Source of the DNA: Streptomyces angustmyceticus
Lineage (GTDB): Bacteria; Actinomycetota; Actinomycetes; Streptomycetales; Streptomycetaceae
NCBI RefSeq assembly: GCF_019933235.1
Contig: NZ_CP082945.1
Coordinates: forward strand, 4,687,501-4,751,500
Reading direction: 5' to 3'
Length of the DNA stretch: 64,000 nucleotides
In this document: piece by piece, positions 1-8,567 of the stretch
Layout: each line of letters begins with the position of its first letter
How positions within the stretch are numbered: position 1 is the stretch's first letter
The notes under the pieces: model-generated
What the model was told of the DNA's origin: nothing
What the model saw: only the letters and a program-made list of their open reading frames with translations
The model's database searches: none
Made by a program: the position numbers and the translations under genes

Positions 1-650
1 AGGCGGACGGCTCTGGTGGTGCCGATGCGGCGGATCCAGTGGCGTGCCAGGAGTTGGTCGCAGAGGCGGGCGCCGGCCGTGCCCGCGAGGTGGGTCCGGC
101 GCTCGGTCCAGTCCAGGCAGGCGCGGGCCTGTGGCCGCCGTCCCGGGGAGAGTGTGGCCGGTTCGATGCCCAGACGGTCGGTGAGCCAGTTCCGTCCGGC
201 GTCGGTGAGGGCGAACCCGCCGTCCTGGTCGAGCAGTCCCCGTCCGGTCATGGCGTCGGTGATCGTGACACCGAGCCGGCCGGCCAGGTGGTCGTAACAG
301 GTGCGGCCCCGGGCGAGTGCGGCGGAGGCGCTCACGGCGCGCAGCCCGCGGGGGCGCTCGGCCGGCGGGTCGAGGTGCGCGGTCAGGGACTCCAGCAACT
401 CGGCGACGCGCGGCCCGGCGAGCTGGACGTAGCGGTGGCGGCCCTGGTGGCGTTCCACCAGCAGCCCGCCGTCGGTGAGCCGGGTCAGGTGCTCGCTCGC
501 CGTCGACGGCGCGACCTGCGCGTATGCGGCCAGCTCGCCGGCGGTCCAGGCCCGGCCGTCGAGCAGGGCCAGGCAGAAGGCGGCGCGGGTGCGGTCCGCG
601 AGCAGTGCGGCCAGCCGTGCGAGCTCGGAGCTGTACGCCGGAGTGGTCAT
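1..650 (-). CDS. ArsR-type winged-helix transcriptional regulator (3' end outside window)
   Basis: The frame is open from an ATG at 648-650 to the window edge, so the C-terminus is missing. The first ~85 residues form a winged helix of ArsR type: a recognition region with APSTASEHLTRLTDGG, followed by a wing with RHQGRHRYVQL. The rest (AVSASAALARGRTCYDHLAGRLG, then TDAGRNWLTDRLGI) matches the longer ArsR-like regulators of actinomycetes, which carry a second C-terminal domain. No cysteine-rich metal site is visible in the readable part. It is divergent from the PEP-mutase-family gene with 63 bp between the starts, and an inverted repeat in that gap is a likely operator. The ligand is unknown. 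Confidence 0.85.
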   Translation of the reverse strand, partial: MTTPAYSSELARLAALLADRTRAAFCLALLDGRAWTAGELAAYAQVAPSTASEHLTRLTDGGLLVERHQGRHRYVQLAGPRVAELLESLTAHLDPPAERPRGLRAVSASAALARGRTCYDHLAGRLGVTITDAMTGRGLLDQDGGFALTDAGRNWLTDRLGIEPATLSPGRRPQARACLDWTERRTHLAGTAGARLCDQLLARHWIRRIGTTRAVR

Positions 651-672
651 GACTCCATTGTCCGCCGCGAGT

Positions 673-690
673 CTTCGGCGCCTACCGAAG
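673..690. promoter_or_regulatory. Inverted repeat between divergent genes, candidate ArsR-family operator
   Basis: CTTCGG, six bases, CCGAAG: a perfect 6-bp dyad in the 63-bp gap between the ArsR-type regulator and the PEP-mutase-family gene. The position suits control of both promoters. Binding by the neighbouring regulator is inferred. Confidence 0.4.
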
Positions 691-713
691 CGACCGCGGC
701 CTACGGTGCCCGT

Positions 714-1547
714 ATGAGCACCTCCCCGGAGTACGCCACCTTCCACTTCCATGCGCTGCACCACGCCGACCAGCCGCTGCTGCTGCCCAACGCCTGGGAC
801 GTGATCTCGGCCGTCGCCCTCGCCGGGGCCGGATACGCGGCGGTCGGGACCACGAGCCTGGGCGTCGCCGCGGCCCATGGCTATCCGGACGGGCGGGGGT
901 TCGCCGAGGCCCGGGACGCGACGGTGGCGCTGGCGCTGCGGCTCAACGGCCGGCTGTCCTGCCCGTACACGATCGACGTGGAGGGCGGGTTCGGTGGCGA
1001 CGCCGGCCAAGTGGGCGACCTGGCAGCCGAGTTGGCGGAGGCGGGGGCCGCCGGGCTGAACCTGGAGGACGGGCTGCCCGGCGGCGAGGGGCTGCAGGAC
1101 CCGGTGCGCCAGGCCGCGGCGATCACCGCGGTGAAGGAGCGGGCGCCGGGTCTGTTCCTCAACGCCCGGATCGACACCCACTGGCTGGCGGACAGCCCGC
1201 CGCCGCTGTCGGTGACGCTCGAACGCGCCGAGACCTATCTGACGGCGGGCGCGGACGGCATCTTCGTGCCGGGCGTGATCGCCGACGAGGACGTGTCGGT
1301 GCTGGTCGCCGAGATCCCCGCGCCGGTGAACATCCTGTTCGCCCCCGGGCGGCACACCGTCAGCCGCCTCGCGGACCTCGGCGTACGCCGCATCAGCACG
1401 GGCTCGCTGCTCTTCCGTACGGCGTTGCAGGCCACCCTCACGGCGGCGGACGCGATCCGTACGGGCCGGCGGCCTGCCGACGCGGCGGGGGCGGGCGGCG
1501 AGGTGCTGGGCTACGAGGACGTGCAGCGGTTGGTGGGGGAGGAGTAG
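714..1547 (+). CDS. Isocitrate lyase/PEP mutase family enzyme
   Basis: 277 residues in the single-domain PEP mutase/isocitrate lyase superfamily. It starts with the family pattern LLLPNAWDVISA (about residues 17-28) and continues with TTSLGVAAAHGYPDG, a metal-binding DVEGG motif, GLNLEDG, LFLNARIDT and ADGIFVPGV, in the order expected for the TIM barrel. The length (~270) is normal. Members act on 2-methylisocitrate, oxaloacetate or phosphonopyruvate; the exact substrate cannot be fixed from motifs here, and the classical KKCGH loop of isocitrate lyase is not seen. ATG at 714 is the first start downstream of the divergent promoter region; the upstream in-frame extension lies over the regulator and is rejected. 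Confidence 0.88.
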   Translation: MSTSPEYATFHFHALHHADQPLLLPNAWDVISAVALAGAGYAAVGTTSLGVAAAHGYPDGRGFAEARDATVALALRLNGRLSCPYTIDVEGGFGGDAGQVGDLAAELAEAGAAGLNLEDGLPGGEGLQDPVRQAAAITAVKERAPGLFLNARIDTHWLADSPPPLSVTLERAETYLTAGADGIFVPGVIADEDVSVLVAEIPAPVNILFAPGRHTVSRLADLGVRRISTGSLLFRTALQATLTAADAIRTGRRPADAAGAGGEVLGYEDVQRLVGEE

Positions 1548-1699
1548 CGGCTGCGCGGGCCGGGTGGGGCGCGTCGGCACGGGGCGAGACGCGTGGGCCG
1601 GGCCGCGCGGGCCGGGTGGGTGTGTGGGGCGTTCCGCGCGGGCTGGGCTGTGTGGGGCCGGGCTGGGCGGGCGCGGATTCCGGGGCGGGGCGCCCGGGG

Positions 1700-1984
1700 T
1701 CAGACCTGGCGCCCCCGGCTGCCGTGGCGGCGGCGGTGCACGGCGATCACCGCACCCGCCACACCCAGCGCACCCGCACCGCCTATCACCCCGACCTTGG
1801 GCAGGTGACCGGCCTTCTCGGCCAGGCCGGCCAGGCCGTTGTCGGGCAGCATGATCGACGTCCGGCTCTCCGTGGGCGCGGTGGAATCGGCGGCGAAGGC
1901 GGCGCCCGCGGGAAGCAGCAGGACGGCCAGCGCACCGGTCGCGACGGTGGCGGTGCGGATCACGGAGCGGTGCTGGGCCCGCAT
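1700..1984 (-). CDS. Small secreted or membrane-anchored protein, function unknown
   Basis: 94 residues. The N-terminus (MRAQHRS, then a hydrophobic run TVATGALAVLLLPAGAAFAA) is a signal peptide with an AFA-A cleavage site. A short polar stretch follows, then a second hydrophobic segment (VGVIGGAGALGVAGAVIAVH) and a basic RRR tail, the layout of a small type I membrane protein. ATG at 1984 is chosen because GAGGAG lies 6-10 bases upstream; the frame extends further but only into unlikely coding sequence. No family is recognised. The neighbours give no functional clue. Confidence 0.75.
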   Translation of the reverse strand: MRAQHRSVIRTATVATGALAVLLLPAGAAFAADSTAPTESRTSIMLPDNGLAGLAEKAGHLPKVGVIGGAGALGVAGAVIAVHRRRHGSRGRQV

Positions 1985-2386
1985 GGGGTACTCCTCGTCG
2001 TGGGCGGCTCGGGCCGCCGTAGGGGTGCGGTTACTAAGGAGCACGCTACGGAGCGTCCTTAACGGTAATCCGTACGTTGTGTAACAGTCGCTGTGATCTC
2101 TGGGAGTGGTCATGTGAAGGAACGCCGGCTCCACGGGGTCAAAAGGCCGCAAACGCCGCCGGAATGGCCGACTCAAAGATTCCGTTCGCTACTGACTTGG
2201 ATAGCTTTGGTTCGTATTACGTCCGCATATGGGACGCATGAGCGGCGTATATGAGGCGCTTTCTGTGCAGAGTGGTCACGAGGGGTGATCGGCTTGAGGG
2301 AGCGGTCCGGCCGGCGGGACCAGGGTGCGCCGGCGCGAGGGTGAGAAGGCGCGAGGGCGCAGAGGTACGAGGGCGGTGGCGACGAC
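1985..2386. other. Intergenic region with lower GC, no gene seen
   Basis: About 400 bp between two divergent genes. It is noticeably less G/C rich around 2040-2280 than its flanks and carries the promoters of both neighbours. No RNA gene or convincing operator was recognised. Confidence 0.4.
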
Positions 2387-3103
2387 ATGCGACGGCTGCG
2401 ACCCCGCACGACGCTGCCCCTCCGCAGAGGCGCCTCCCCGCACCCCGCCCGCTCCCCGCTCTCCGCCCGCTCGCTGCTCTCCCCCCTCCCTTTCCTCGCC
2501 ACCCTCGGCGTCCTGGTCTCCCTCGCCCTTCTCGCCGCCGGATGCGCGGACGTGGAGGGGCTGGAGAGCGAGGGGCGCGCCCGGGACGTGGACGCGCCGC
2601 TGGTGCTGTGGCCGGACTACTCGCCCGCGCCGCCCCGGCGGGACGAGAATCCGGCGGCCCTCGTGCCCGTACCGCATGTCCCGCGCGTCCCCAGCGGCAG
2701 CATGGCCGACGCGAAGCCACTCACCGTCCTCGACGCGGACATCGCCGGGCAGGGCCAGACGCCGCCGGCGGCGAAGGCGGTGCGCCGCCCCGAGCTGCAC
2801 GACGTCACGGGCGACGGCAAACCGGACCTGCTGATGGCGGTCAACCTCGATCCCCGCGACAGCGAGCTGCGGGTGTACACCGTCCGGGGCTCGGTGGTGA
2901 CCCGGGTGCTCGCCCTGCGCGGTGTGCTGGCCGGTGTCGAGCTGGCGGCCGGGCATCTCGCCATCCGCGAGCCCACCAAGGACCCGCGCTATGTCAGCGT
3001 CATCGACTATCTCTGGGACGGCGACTCGATGAGCCTGTGGAACCTCACGCTCGACGACGCCCGCACGTCCCAGACCCCGCAGCCCGGCGGCGGCAGCCCG
3101 TGA
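2387..3103 (+). CDS. Putative lipoprotein with FG-GAP/VCBS-like segment
   Basis: 238 residues. A basic N-terminus and hydrophobic stretch end in a lipobox LLAAGC at about residues 48-53, so the mature protein should be lipid-anchored outside the membrane. Near the middle, DVTGDGKPDLLMAVN is a calcium-binding repeat of FG-GAP/VCBS type, followed by a beta-rich region. The stop overlaps the start of the sensor kinase gene (GTGA), so the two are translationally coupled and the lipoprotein may modulate that kinase, by analogy with CseA and CseC. That role is inferred. The start is uncertain because no clear ribosome site precedes ATG 2387. Confidence 0.75.
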   Translation: MRRLRPRTTLPLRRGASPHPARSPLSARSLLSPLPFLATLGVLVSLALLAAGCADVEGLESEGRARDVDAPLVLWPDYSPAPPRRDENPAALVPVPHVPRVPSGSMADAKPLTVLDADIAGQGQTPPAAKAVRRPELHDVTGDGKPDLLMAVNLDPRDSELRVYTVRGSVVTRVLALRGVLAGVELAAGHLAIREPTKDPRYVSVIDYLWDGDSMSLWNLTLDDARTSQTPQPGGGSP

Positions 3104-4377
3104 AACGCCCCGCGGTCTCCCTCCGCTGGAAGATCGCGCTGACCGTGATGGCGGTGAGCTGCGCGGTCGCCGCCGTCCTCGGCGCCCTCGTCCACGACGC
3201 GGTGGCCCGTCAGACCGTCGGCCAGGTCCGCAAGGAGACCCGCGCGAACCTCGACACCGCCCTGGACCTCTTCGAGTACGGCACCTCGCGCGAAGGGCTC
3301 AACTCCCTCCTCGACCCGCGTGAACTGCCCGCCGCCCTCGGTCGGCTGGCGCGCTCCGGTCAACGCGGCACCATGGTGGGGACGTACCGGGGGCGCCCCG
3401 TCATGTGGGCGGCGGCGCCGGCCGACGGTCATGTCATGGCCGTCTGGTCGCCCTTCGGCAACACCCGCCGCTCCCTGGACAACCTCGACACCGCCATCCT
3501 CGGCTCGGCCGTGCTCGCCGCCGCGGTCGTCGCCCTCGCCGGACTGTTCCTGGCGCACCGCATCAGCCGTCGGCTGGCCACCACGGCGGCGGTCGCACGC
3601 CGGATCACCGCCGGCGATCTGGACGCCCGGGTCGGCGACGGCGCGGATCAAGGACTGGGCGGCGGCTCGACGGGGCAGGACGAGGTGGCGGCGGTGGCCG
3701 CGGCGCTGGACTCGGTGGCGGGCTCCCTGCAGAGCCGTCTGGAGGCGGAGCAGCGGTTCACCGCCGATGTCGCGCACGAGCTCCGTACGCCGCTCACCGG
3801 CATCCTCGCCTCGGCCGAGCTGCTCCCGGAGGGCCGGCCCAAGGAGATGATCAACGACCGCCTCCGGGCGCTGCGCCGCCTCATCGAGGACCTGCTGGAG
3901 ATCTCCCGGCTGGACTCCGGCACCGAGCGCGCCGACCTCGCCGCCTACGACCTCGGCACGCTCGTCGAAGGCTCCGTCCGCGCCACCGGCTTCGACACCG
4001 TGGTGCGGATCGCCGCCGACGCGGTGGTCGAGACCGACCGCCGCCGCCTCGACCGGATCGTCGCCAACCTCGTCATCAACGCCCACCGGCACGGCCGGCC
4101 CCCGGTCCTCGTCACCGTGGACGCCCCGCCCGACGGCCCGCCGGCCATCGAGGTACGCGACCACGGCCCTGGTTACCCCCTCGACCTGCTGCATCACGGC
4201 CCGCAGCGCTTCCGCACCGACGCCCCGGGCCGGGGCAAGGGCCATGGCCTGGGCCTGACCATCGCCGTCGGCCAGTCCGCCGTCCTGGGCATCGACCTCC
4301 GCTTCACCAACGCCCCCGACGGCGGCGCCCGCGCGGTCCTCCGGCTTCCCCCGGACGCCTCCCGTACGGCTTCCTGA
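3100..4377 (+). CDS. HAMP-domain sensor histidine kinase
   Basis: 425 residues from a GTG start that overlaps the lipoprotein stop. TM1 at about 9-31 and TM2 at about 132-153 bracket an extracytoplasmic sensor of ~100 residues; then a HAMP linker (~154-215), HisKA with His226 in VAHELRTPLTG, and HATPase_c motifs NLVINAHRHG (N box), VRDHGPGYP (G1) and GHGLGLTIA (G2). It is a complete orthodox sensor kinase. No response-regulator gene lies next to it on either side, so its partner must be encoded elsewhere or is shared. The signal is unknown; coupling to a lipoprotein suggests envelope sensing. Confidence 0.9.
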   Translation: MKRPAVSLRWKIALTVMAVSCAVAAVLGALVHDAVARQTVGQVRKETRANLDTALDLFEYGTSREGLNSLLDPRELPAALGRLARSGQRGTMVGTYRGRPVMWAAAPADGHVMAVWSPFGNTRRSLDNLDTAILGSAVLAAAVVALAGLFLAHRISRRLATTAAVARRITAGDLDARVGDGADQGLGGGSTGQDEVAAVAAALDSVAGSLQSRLEAEQRFTADVAHELRTPLTGILASAELLPEGRPKEMINDRLRALRRLIEDLLEISRLDSGTERADLAAYDLGTLVEGSVRATGFDTVVRIAADAVVETDRRRLDRIVANLVINAHRHGRPPVLVTVDAPPDGPPAIEVRDHGPGYPLDLLHHGPQRFRTDAPGRGKGHGLGLTIAVGQSAVLGIDLRFTNAPDGGARAVLRLPPDASRTAS

Positions 4378-4531
4378 CCGGGCCGCCGACGGCATGGGGC
4401 GGCCCGGCGCGGGGGCGGCGGGCACGGCGCGGGACGGCGCGGCGCGGTGCGGGGCGACCGGGACGGCCCGGCCCCGCCCCCCCGCCCGCTACCGGCCGGG
4501 CCTGACGCCTCACCGGTCGATGTCATCCGGT

Positions 4532-6607
4532 TCACCAGTCGATGTCGTCCGGCGGCTCCGGGAACGCCTCCTCGTCGATGGGCTCCGGCGGCACCGGGCC
4601 GCCCCCTGTCGCACCGTTCGGCCCGGCCGTCCCCGCGGCCCCGGCCATCCCCGACGCCCCGGCCGCGGCGTCGGCTGCCCCCGCTCCCGCCGTCGCCGCC
4701 GGCGCGCCATCGCCCTGTCCCTCTTCCCCGGACGTCTCCCGCCCCGCCAGCACGTCCAGGATCTGCGTGCCGTACTTCGCGAGCTTGTTCTCGCCGACCC
4801 CGCTGATCGTGCCGAGCTCGGCCGTGGACGCCGGCCGGAGGGTGGCGATCTCCCGCAGGGTGGCGTCGTGGAAGATCACATACGCGGGTACGCCCTGCTC
4901 CTTGGCCGTGCGCCCCCGCCAGCCGCGCAGGGCCTCGAAGACCGGCAGTGCCTCCTCCGGCAGGTCCGCCGGCGCCGCACGCTTGCCCTTCGTCCTCGCC
5001 TTGGCCGCCCGCGCCGCCTTCTCCGGCTCCCGCCGCATCGGCACCTCGCGCCGGCCGCCCAGCACCTCGCCGCTCGCGTCCGTGAGCACCAGCGTGCCGT
5101 AGTCACCCTCGACGGCGAGCAGCCCCTGGGCCAGCAACTGCCGTACGACGCCGCGCCATTCGGCCTCCCGGAGGTCGCTCCCGACCCCGAAGACGCTCAG
5201 CCCGTCATGATCGAACTGGATGACCTTGGCGGTCTTCTTCCCCGTCAGGATGTCGATGATCTGGCCCGCGCCGAACTTCTGCCCGCGCTCCCGCTTGAGC
5301 CGTACGACCGTGGACAGCAGCTTCTGCGCGGCGACCGTGCCGTCCCAGGTCTCCGGCGGGGCCAGGCAGGTGTCGCAGTTGCCGCACGCGCTGCTCTCCT
5401 GGCCGAAGTAGGCCAGCAGCCGGACCCGCCGGCACTGCACCGTCTCGCACAGCGCCAGCATCGCGTCGAGATGGGCCGCCAGCCGCCGCCGGTGCGCCTC
5501 GTCGCCCTCCGACCCGTCGATCATCTTCCGCTGCTGGACCACGTCCTGCAGCCCGTACGCCAGCCAGGCCGTCGACGGCTGGCCGTCGCGCCCCGCACGC
5601 CCGGTCTCCTGGTAGTAGCCCTCCACGGACTTCGGCAGGTCGAGATGCGCCACGAACCGGACGTCCGGCTTGTCGATGCCCATCCCGAACGCGATCGTGG
5701 CGACCACGACCAGCCCGTCCTCGCGCAGGAAGCGCGACTGGTGCTCGGCGCGCATCCGCGCGTCGAGTCCCGCGTGGTACGGCACCGCCGGGATGCCGTT
5801 CTCCACCAGGAACTGCGCGGTCTTCTCGACCGAGGCCCGCGACAGGCAGTAGACGATCCCCGCGTCCCCCGCGTGCTCGGTGCGCAGCAGCTCCAGCAGC
5901 TGCTTCTTCGGCTCGCTCTTCGCCGCGATCCGGTACTGGATGTTCGGCCGGTCGAAGCTCGCCACGAAGTGCCGGGCGTCCGCCATCCGCAGCCGCGTGG
6001 TGATCTCCTGGTGGGTGGCCTCGGTCGCCGTGGCGGTCAGCGCGATCCGCGGCACCTCGGGCCAGCGCTCGTGCAGCATCGACAGCGCCAGGTAGTCCGG
6101 CCGGAAGTCATGGCCCCACTGCGCGACACAGTGCGCCTCGTCGATCGCGAAGAGCGAGATCTTGCCCCGGTCCAGCAGGTTCAGCGTCTGCTCGACCCGC
6201 AGCCGCTCGGGCGCCAGATACAGCAGATCCAGCTCCCCGGACAGGAACTCGGCCTCGACGAGCCGCCGCTCCTCCAGATCCTGCGTCGAATTGAGGAACC
6301 CGGCCCGCACCCCGAGCGCCCGCAGGGCGTCGACCTGGTCCTGCATCAAGGCGATCAGCGGTGAGATCACCACCCCCACACCGCCTCTGACCAGCGAGGG
6401 AATCTGGTAGCACAGGGACTTTCCGCCACCGGTCGGCATCAGGACGACGGCGTCCCCGCCCCCGATGACGTGCTCGATGATCTCCTGCTGGCTGCCGCGG
6501 AACGATTCGTACCCGAACACCCGGCGCAGCACCTGCACCGCCTCGCTGGTGTCCGAAGCGCCTTCCACATCCATGTCCACGACCACTTCCACGTCCGCCT
6601 GAGCCAT
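4532..6607 (-). CDS. recQ: ATP-dependent DNA helicase RecQ
   Basis: 691 residues. Helicase core with Walker A PTGGGKS (Lys63), DEAHC at 156-160, ALTATAT, GIVYCLSR, HAGLDARMR, FGMGIDKPDVRFV and the QETGRAGRDG arginine-finger motif. An RQC zinc site follows with four cysteines (C..VQCRR to CGNCDTC), then a winged helix and an HRDC domain around 545-615 (SGVGENKLAKYG). The C-terminal ~70 residues are Ala/Gly-rich low complexity ending in an acidic DDIDW tail. It unwinds 3'-5' DNA in recombination and repair of stalled forks. The start at 6607 has no strong ribosome site; Met12 is an alternative. The gene stands alone. Confidence 0.97.
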   Translation of the reverse strand: MAQADVEVVVDMDVEGASDTSEAVQVLRRVFGYESFRGSQQEIIEHVIGGGDAVVLMPTGGGKSLCYQIPSLVRGGVGVVISPLIALMQDQVDALRALGVRAGFLNSTQDLEERRLVEAEFLSGELDLLYLAPERLRVEQTLNLLDRGKISLFAIDEAHCVAQWGHDFRPDYLALSMLHERWPEVPRIALTATATEATHQEITTRLRMADARHFVASFDRPNIQYRIAAKSEPKKQLLELLRTEHAGDAGIVYCLSRASVEKTAQFLVENGIPAVPYHAGLDARMRAEHQSRFLREDGLVVVATIAFGMGIDKPDVRFVAHLDLPKSVEGYYQETGRAGRDGQPSTAWLAYGLQDVVQQRKMIDGSEGDEAHRRRLAAHLDAMLALCETVQCRRVRLLAYFGQESSACGNCDTCLAPPETWDGTVAAQKLLSTVVRLKRERGQKFGAGQIIDILTGKKTAKVIQFDHDGLSVFGVGSDLREAEWRGVVRQLLAQGLLAVEGDYGTLVLTDASGEVLGGRREVPMRREPEKAARAAKARTKGKRAAPADLPEEALPVFEALRGWRGRTAKEQGVPAYVIFHDATLREIATLRPASTAELGTISGVGENKLAKYGTQILDVLAGRETSGEEGQGDGAPAATAGAGAADAAAGASGMAGAAGTAGPNGATGGGPVPPEPIDEEAFPEPPDDIDW

Positions 6608-6832
6608 TCCAGAAGCCTACGAGTTCGGAGGGGGTCCTCGTCGACCCTGTGGATATCTCACGCCGCGGCCCGGACGGCCCCCGGCCCGGACGGCCCCCGG
6701 CCCGTGCGGACCCGCCCGGCCAGGCCGATCGGGCACGTCGAAGAGGGAGCTGCCGCCACGGCTCCGGGCCGGGCAGGCTGAACCGCACCGCACCACCCGC
6801 TCGCTTCCGTGTCCCGCTGAGGAGAATCCGCC

Positions 6833-7414
6833 ATGGCTCTGACCGTCGAACCGTCCCTGAAGACCGCTGCCCCCAGTTCCGGCACGGCCGCCGCCGACCT
6901 CTCGGTCCGCTCCCGGCTGACCGGTCTGAACGCCTTCCTGCTGAGCGGCCTGACCCTGTGGCTGGGCCTGGTCACCCTCAACAACCTGACCGACTTCGGC
7001 ACCAACCGTGCGCTGATCGCCCGGATGCTGACCATGACCGACCTGGTCCACGACCCGGTGCGGGGCAACGGCCTGGAGTGGAAGGCGATGCCGGAGTCGT
7101 TCGCCACCCCGGCGCTGATCGGCGTGATCGTCTACGAGGTGGCCGCGGTGGCGCTGCTGGCCTGGGCCGCGGTGGGCATGGTGCGCCGGGCCCGCGGCGC
7201 GCGGACGGGCATCGCGACGACCCGGCGGGCCAACCTCGCCCTCGGCGTCTTCGTCGGGCTGTTCCTGATCTTCCTGTCCGGCGGCATGTGGTTCGGCTAC
7301 TGGATCTACATCGGCGCGGCCCAGCAGGTGCACTTCACCGGCCTCATCATCGGCCTGCTCGCGGCGCTGCTGGTGAACCTGCCCTCGGTGACCGGTGCGC
7401 AGCGGGAGCAGTGA
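6833..7414 (+). CDS. DUF2165-family small integral membrane protein
   Basis: 193 residues with four predicted membrane segments (about 35-55, 98-120, 145-167 and 168-185). The LNNLTDFGTN, MLTMTDL and GNGLEWKAM patterns and the GGMWFGYWIYIGA segment are typical of DUF2165 proteins, which have no assigned biochemical role. GAGGAG sits 7 bases before the ATG. It lies upstream of the UbiA gene on the same strand, but a large hairpin separates them, so co-expression is uncertain. Confidence 0.82.
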   Translation: MALTVEPSLKTAAPSSGTAAADLSVRSRLTGLNAFLLSGLTLWLGLVTLNNLTDFGTNRALIARMLTMTDLVHDPVRGNGLEWKAMPESFATPALIGVIVYEVAAVALLAWAAVGMVRRARGARTGIATTRRANLALGVFVGLFLIFLSGGMWFGYWIYIGAAQQVHFTGLIIGLLAALLVNLPSVTGAQREQ

Positions 7415-7434
7415 CCCGCGAGGCCCCCGATGCC

Positions 7435-7526
7435 GGGCCGCACATGCTCCGCCGGTGGGTCATCCGATACCCCCACATCCCCCTAAAGGGGTATCGGATG
7501 ACCTGCCGACGGGGCATGTGCGGTCT
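7435..7526 (+). promoter_or_regulatory. Very long stem-loop ahead of the UbiA gene
   Basis: Arms 7440-7473 and 7488-7521 pair over 34 positions around a 14-base loop. Thirty pairs are Watson-Crick, three are G-U if the plus strand is transcribed, and one is a C-A mismatch; five more pairs (two of them G-U) extend it to 7435-7526. Because the imperfect pairs are G-U only in plus-strand RNA, a folded transcript between the DUF2165 and UbiA genes is more likely than a protein-binding palindrome. It could be a terminator/attenuator or a stabilising leader; there is no U-tract. Confidence 0.7.
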
Positions 7527-7551
7527 CTGCCGTCTGGCTACTGTTCCGGGC

Positions 7552-8475
7552 ATGGGGGATTACTTAGCGCACATACCGAGAAACACCTCGTTAGTCCGCG
7601 CGACGGGCGCGGTGCGGGCCGTCCGCCTCTTCCTGGAGGAGTGCCGCCCGTGCGTACAGATCATCTTCTTCCTGCGGTTCCTGGCCGGGGCCCTCACCAC
7701 GACGGCGCACCGCCCTGCGGGGTGGGGTCACCAGCTGGCCGGTCCGGGGGTCTCGTGGGTGCTGGCCTCGCTGTTCGCGTACGGCATCAACGGCGTCTCG
7801 GACGTGTCGGAGGACCGGGTCAACGCCACCGGCCGGCCGATCGCCCGCGGGGAGCTGTCGCCGCGGACCGCGGCCACCCTGACCTGGCTGGCCGCGGCCG
7901 GCTCCGTGATCACGGCCCTGGCCTGCGGTGACGCGCTGTTCACCGGGCTCGTCCTGGTCTATCTGGTGATCGGCTACGCCTACTCCGCGGCCCCGTTCCC
8001 GCTCAAGTGCAGCGCCCTGGGCGCCTCCGGGGCGGTGCTGGCGATGGGGCTGCTGACGTACGCGGCGGGCTGGCAGGCCACCGGCGGGGGCACGCCGTCC
8101 GGGGCGACCGTCGCGCTCGCGGTGACCATGTCGCTGTGGATGGCCGTGGTCGGCGCGGTGACCAAGGACTTCTCGCACGCCGCGGGGGACGCCGCGGCCG
8201 GCCGCCGTACGTCCGTCACCGCCTGGGGGCCGTCGGCCGCGCGGCTGGTCGCCGCGGCCGGAGCGCCGGCCGTCGCGGCCGGGTTCCTGCTCGCGGGGCT
8301 GCCGTGGCCGGTGCTGCGGGTGCCGTCGCTGGTGCTGCTCGGCGGGGCCGTGACCGTGGCGGTGCTGTGCTGGACGACCCGGCGCGATCCGGCACGCGGC
8401 CGGACGCCGTACCGCGCCTTCATGGTGTCCCAACACCTGGTGCACGGGGCGCTGTTCCTGCAGCTCGCCCTCTGA
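7552..8475 (+). CDS. UbiA-family prenyltransferase
   Basis: 307 residues, polytopic with about eight membrane segments. The first Asp-rich motif is N80-GVSD84-VSED88 followed by RVNATGRPIARG, the diagnostic UbiA signature; the second is KD206FSHAAGD213. Family members transfer a prenyl group from a diphosphate donor to an aromatic, quinone, chlorophyll or lipid acceptor at the membrane; the acceptor is not predictable here. ATG 7552 is chosen because upstream ATGs at 7498 and 7516 lie inside the right arm of the leader hairpin; the ribosome site is weak in every case. The gene ends at a strong bidirectional terminator shared with the convergent response regulator. Confidence 0.85.
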   Translation: MGDYLAHIPRNTSLVRATGAVRAVRLFLEECRPCVQIIFFLRFLAGALTTTAHRPAGWGHQLAGPGVSWVLASLFAYGINGVSDVSEDRVNATGRPIARGELSPRTAATLTWLAAAGSVITALACGDALFTGLVLVYLVIGYAYSAAPFPLKCSALGASGAVLAMGLLTYAAGWQATGGGTPSGATVALAVTMSLWMAVVGAVTKDFSHAAGDAAAGRRTSVTAWGPSAARLVAAAGAPAVAAGFLLAGLPWPVLRVPSLVLLGGAVTVAVLCWTTRRDPARGRTPYRAFMVSQHLVHGALFLQLAL

Positions 8476-8502
8476 GCACCCGCCGCGCCGGGCCCCGGCG
8501 CG

Positions 8503-8542
8503 GCGCTCGGCCTCCGCACCGGAGCGTGCGGAGGCCGAGCGC
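8503..8542. terminator. Bidirectional terminator hairpin
   Basis: Perfect 17-bp stem (8503-8519 with 8526-8542; GCGCTCGGCCTCCGCAC on the left) around a 6-base loop, in the gap between the convergent UbiA and response-regulator genes. It lacks a U-tract, as is usual in Streptomyces. Confidence 0.85.
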
Positions 8543-8567
8543 GTGCGGCCGTCGGCGGGCCGGGCGG

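Noticed and set aside
4394..6364. Long plus-strand frame opposite recQ
   Set aside because: It mirrors the RecQ coding frame in GC-rich DNA; the translation is Arg/Pro/Leu-rich without any domain, while the minus strand encodes a full helicase.
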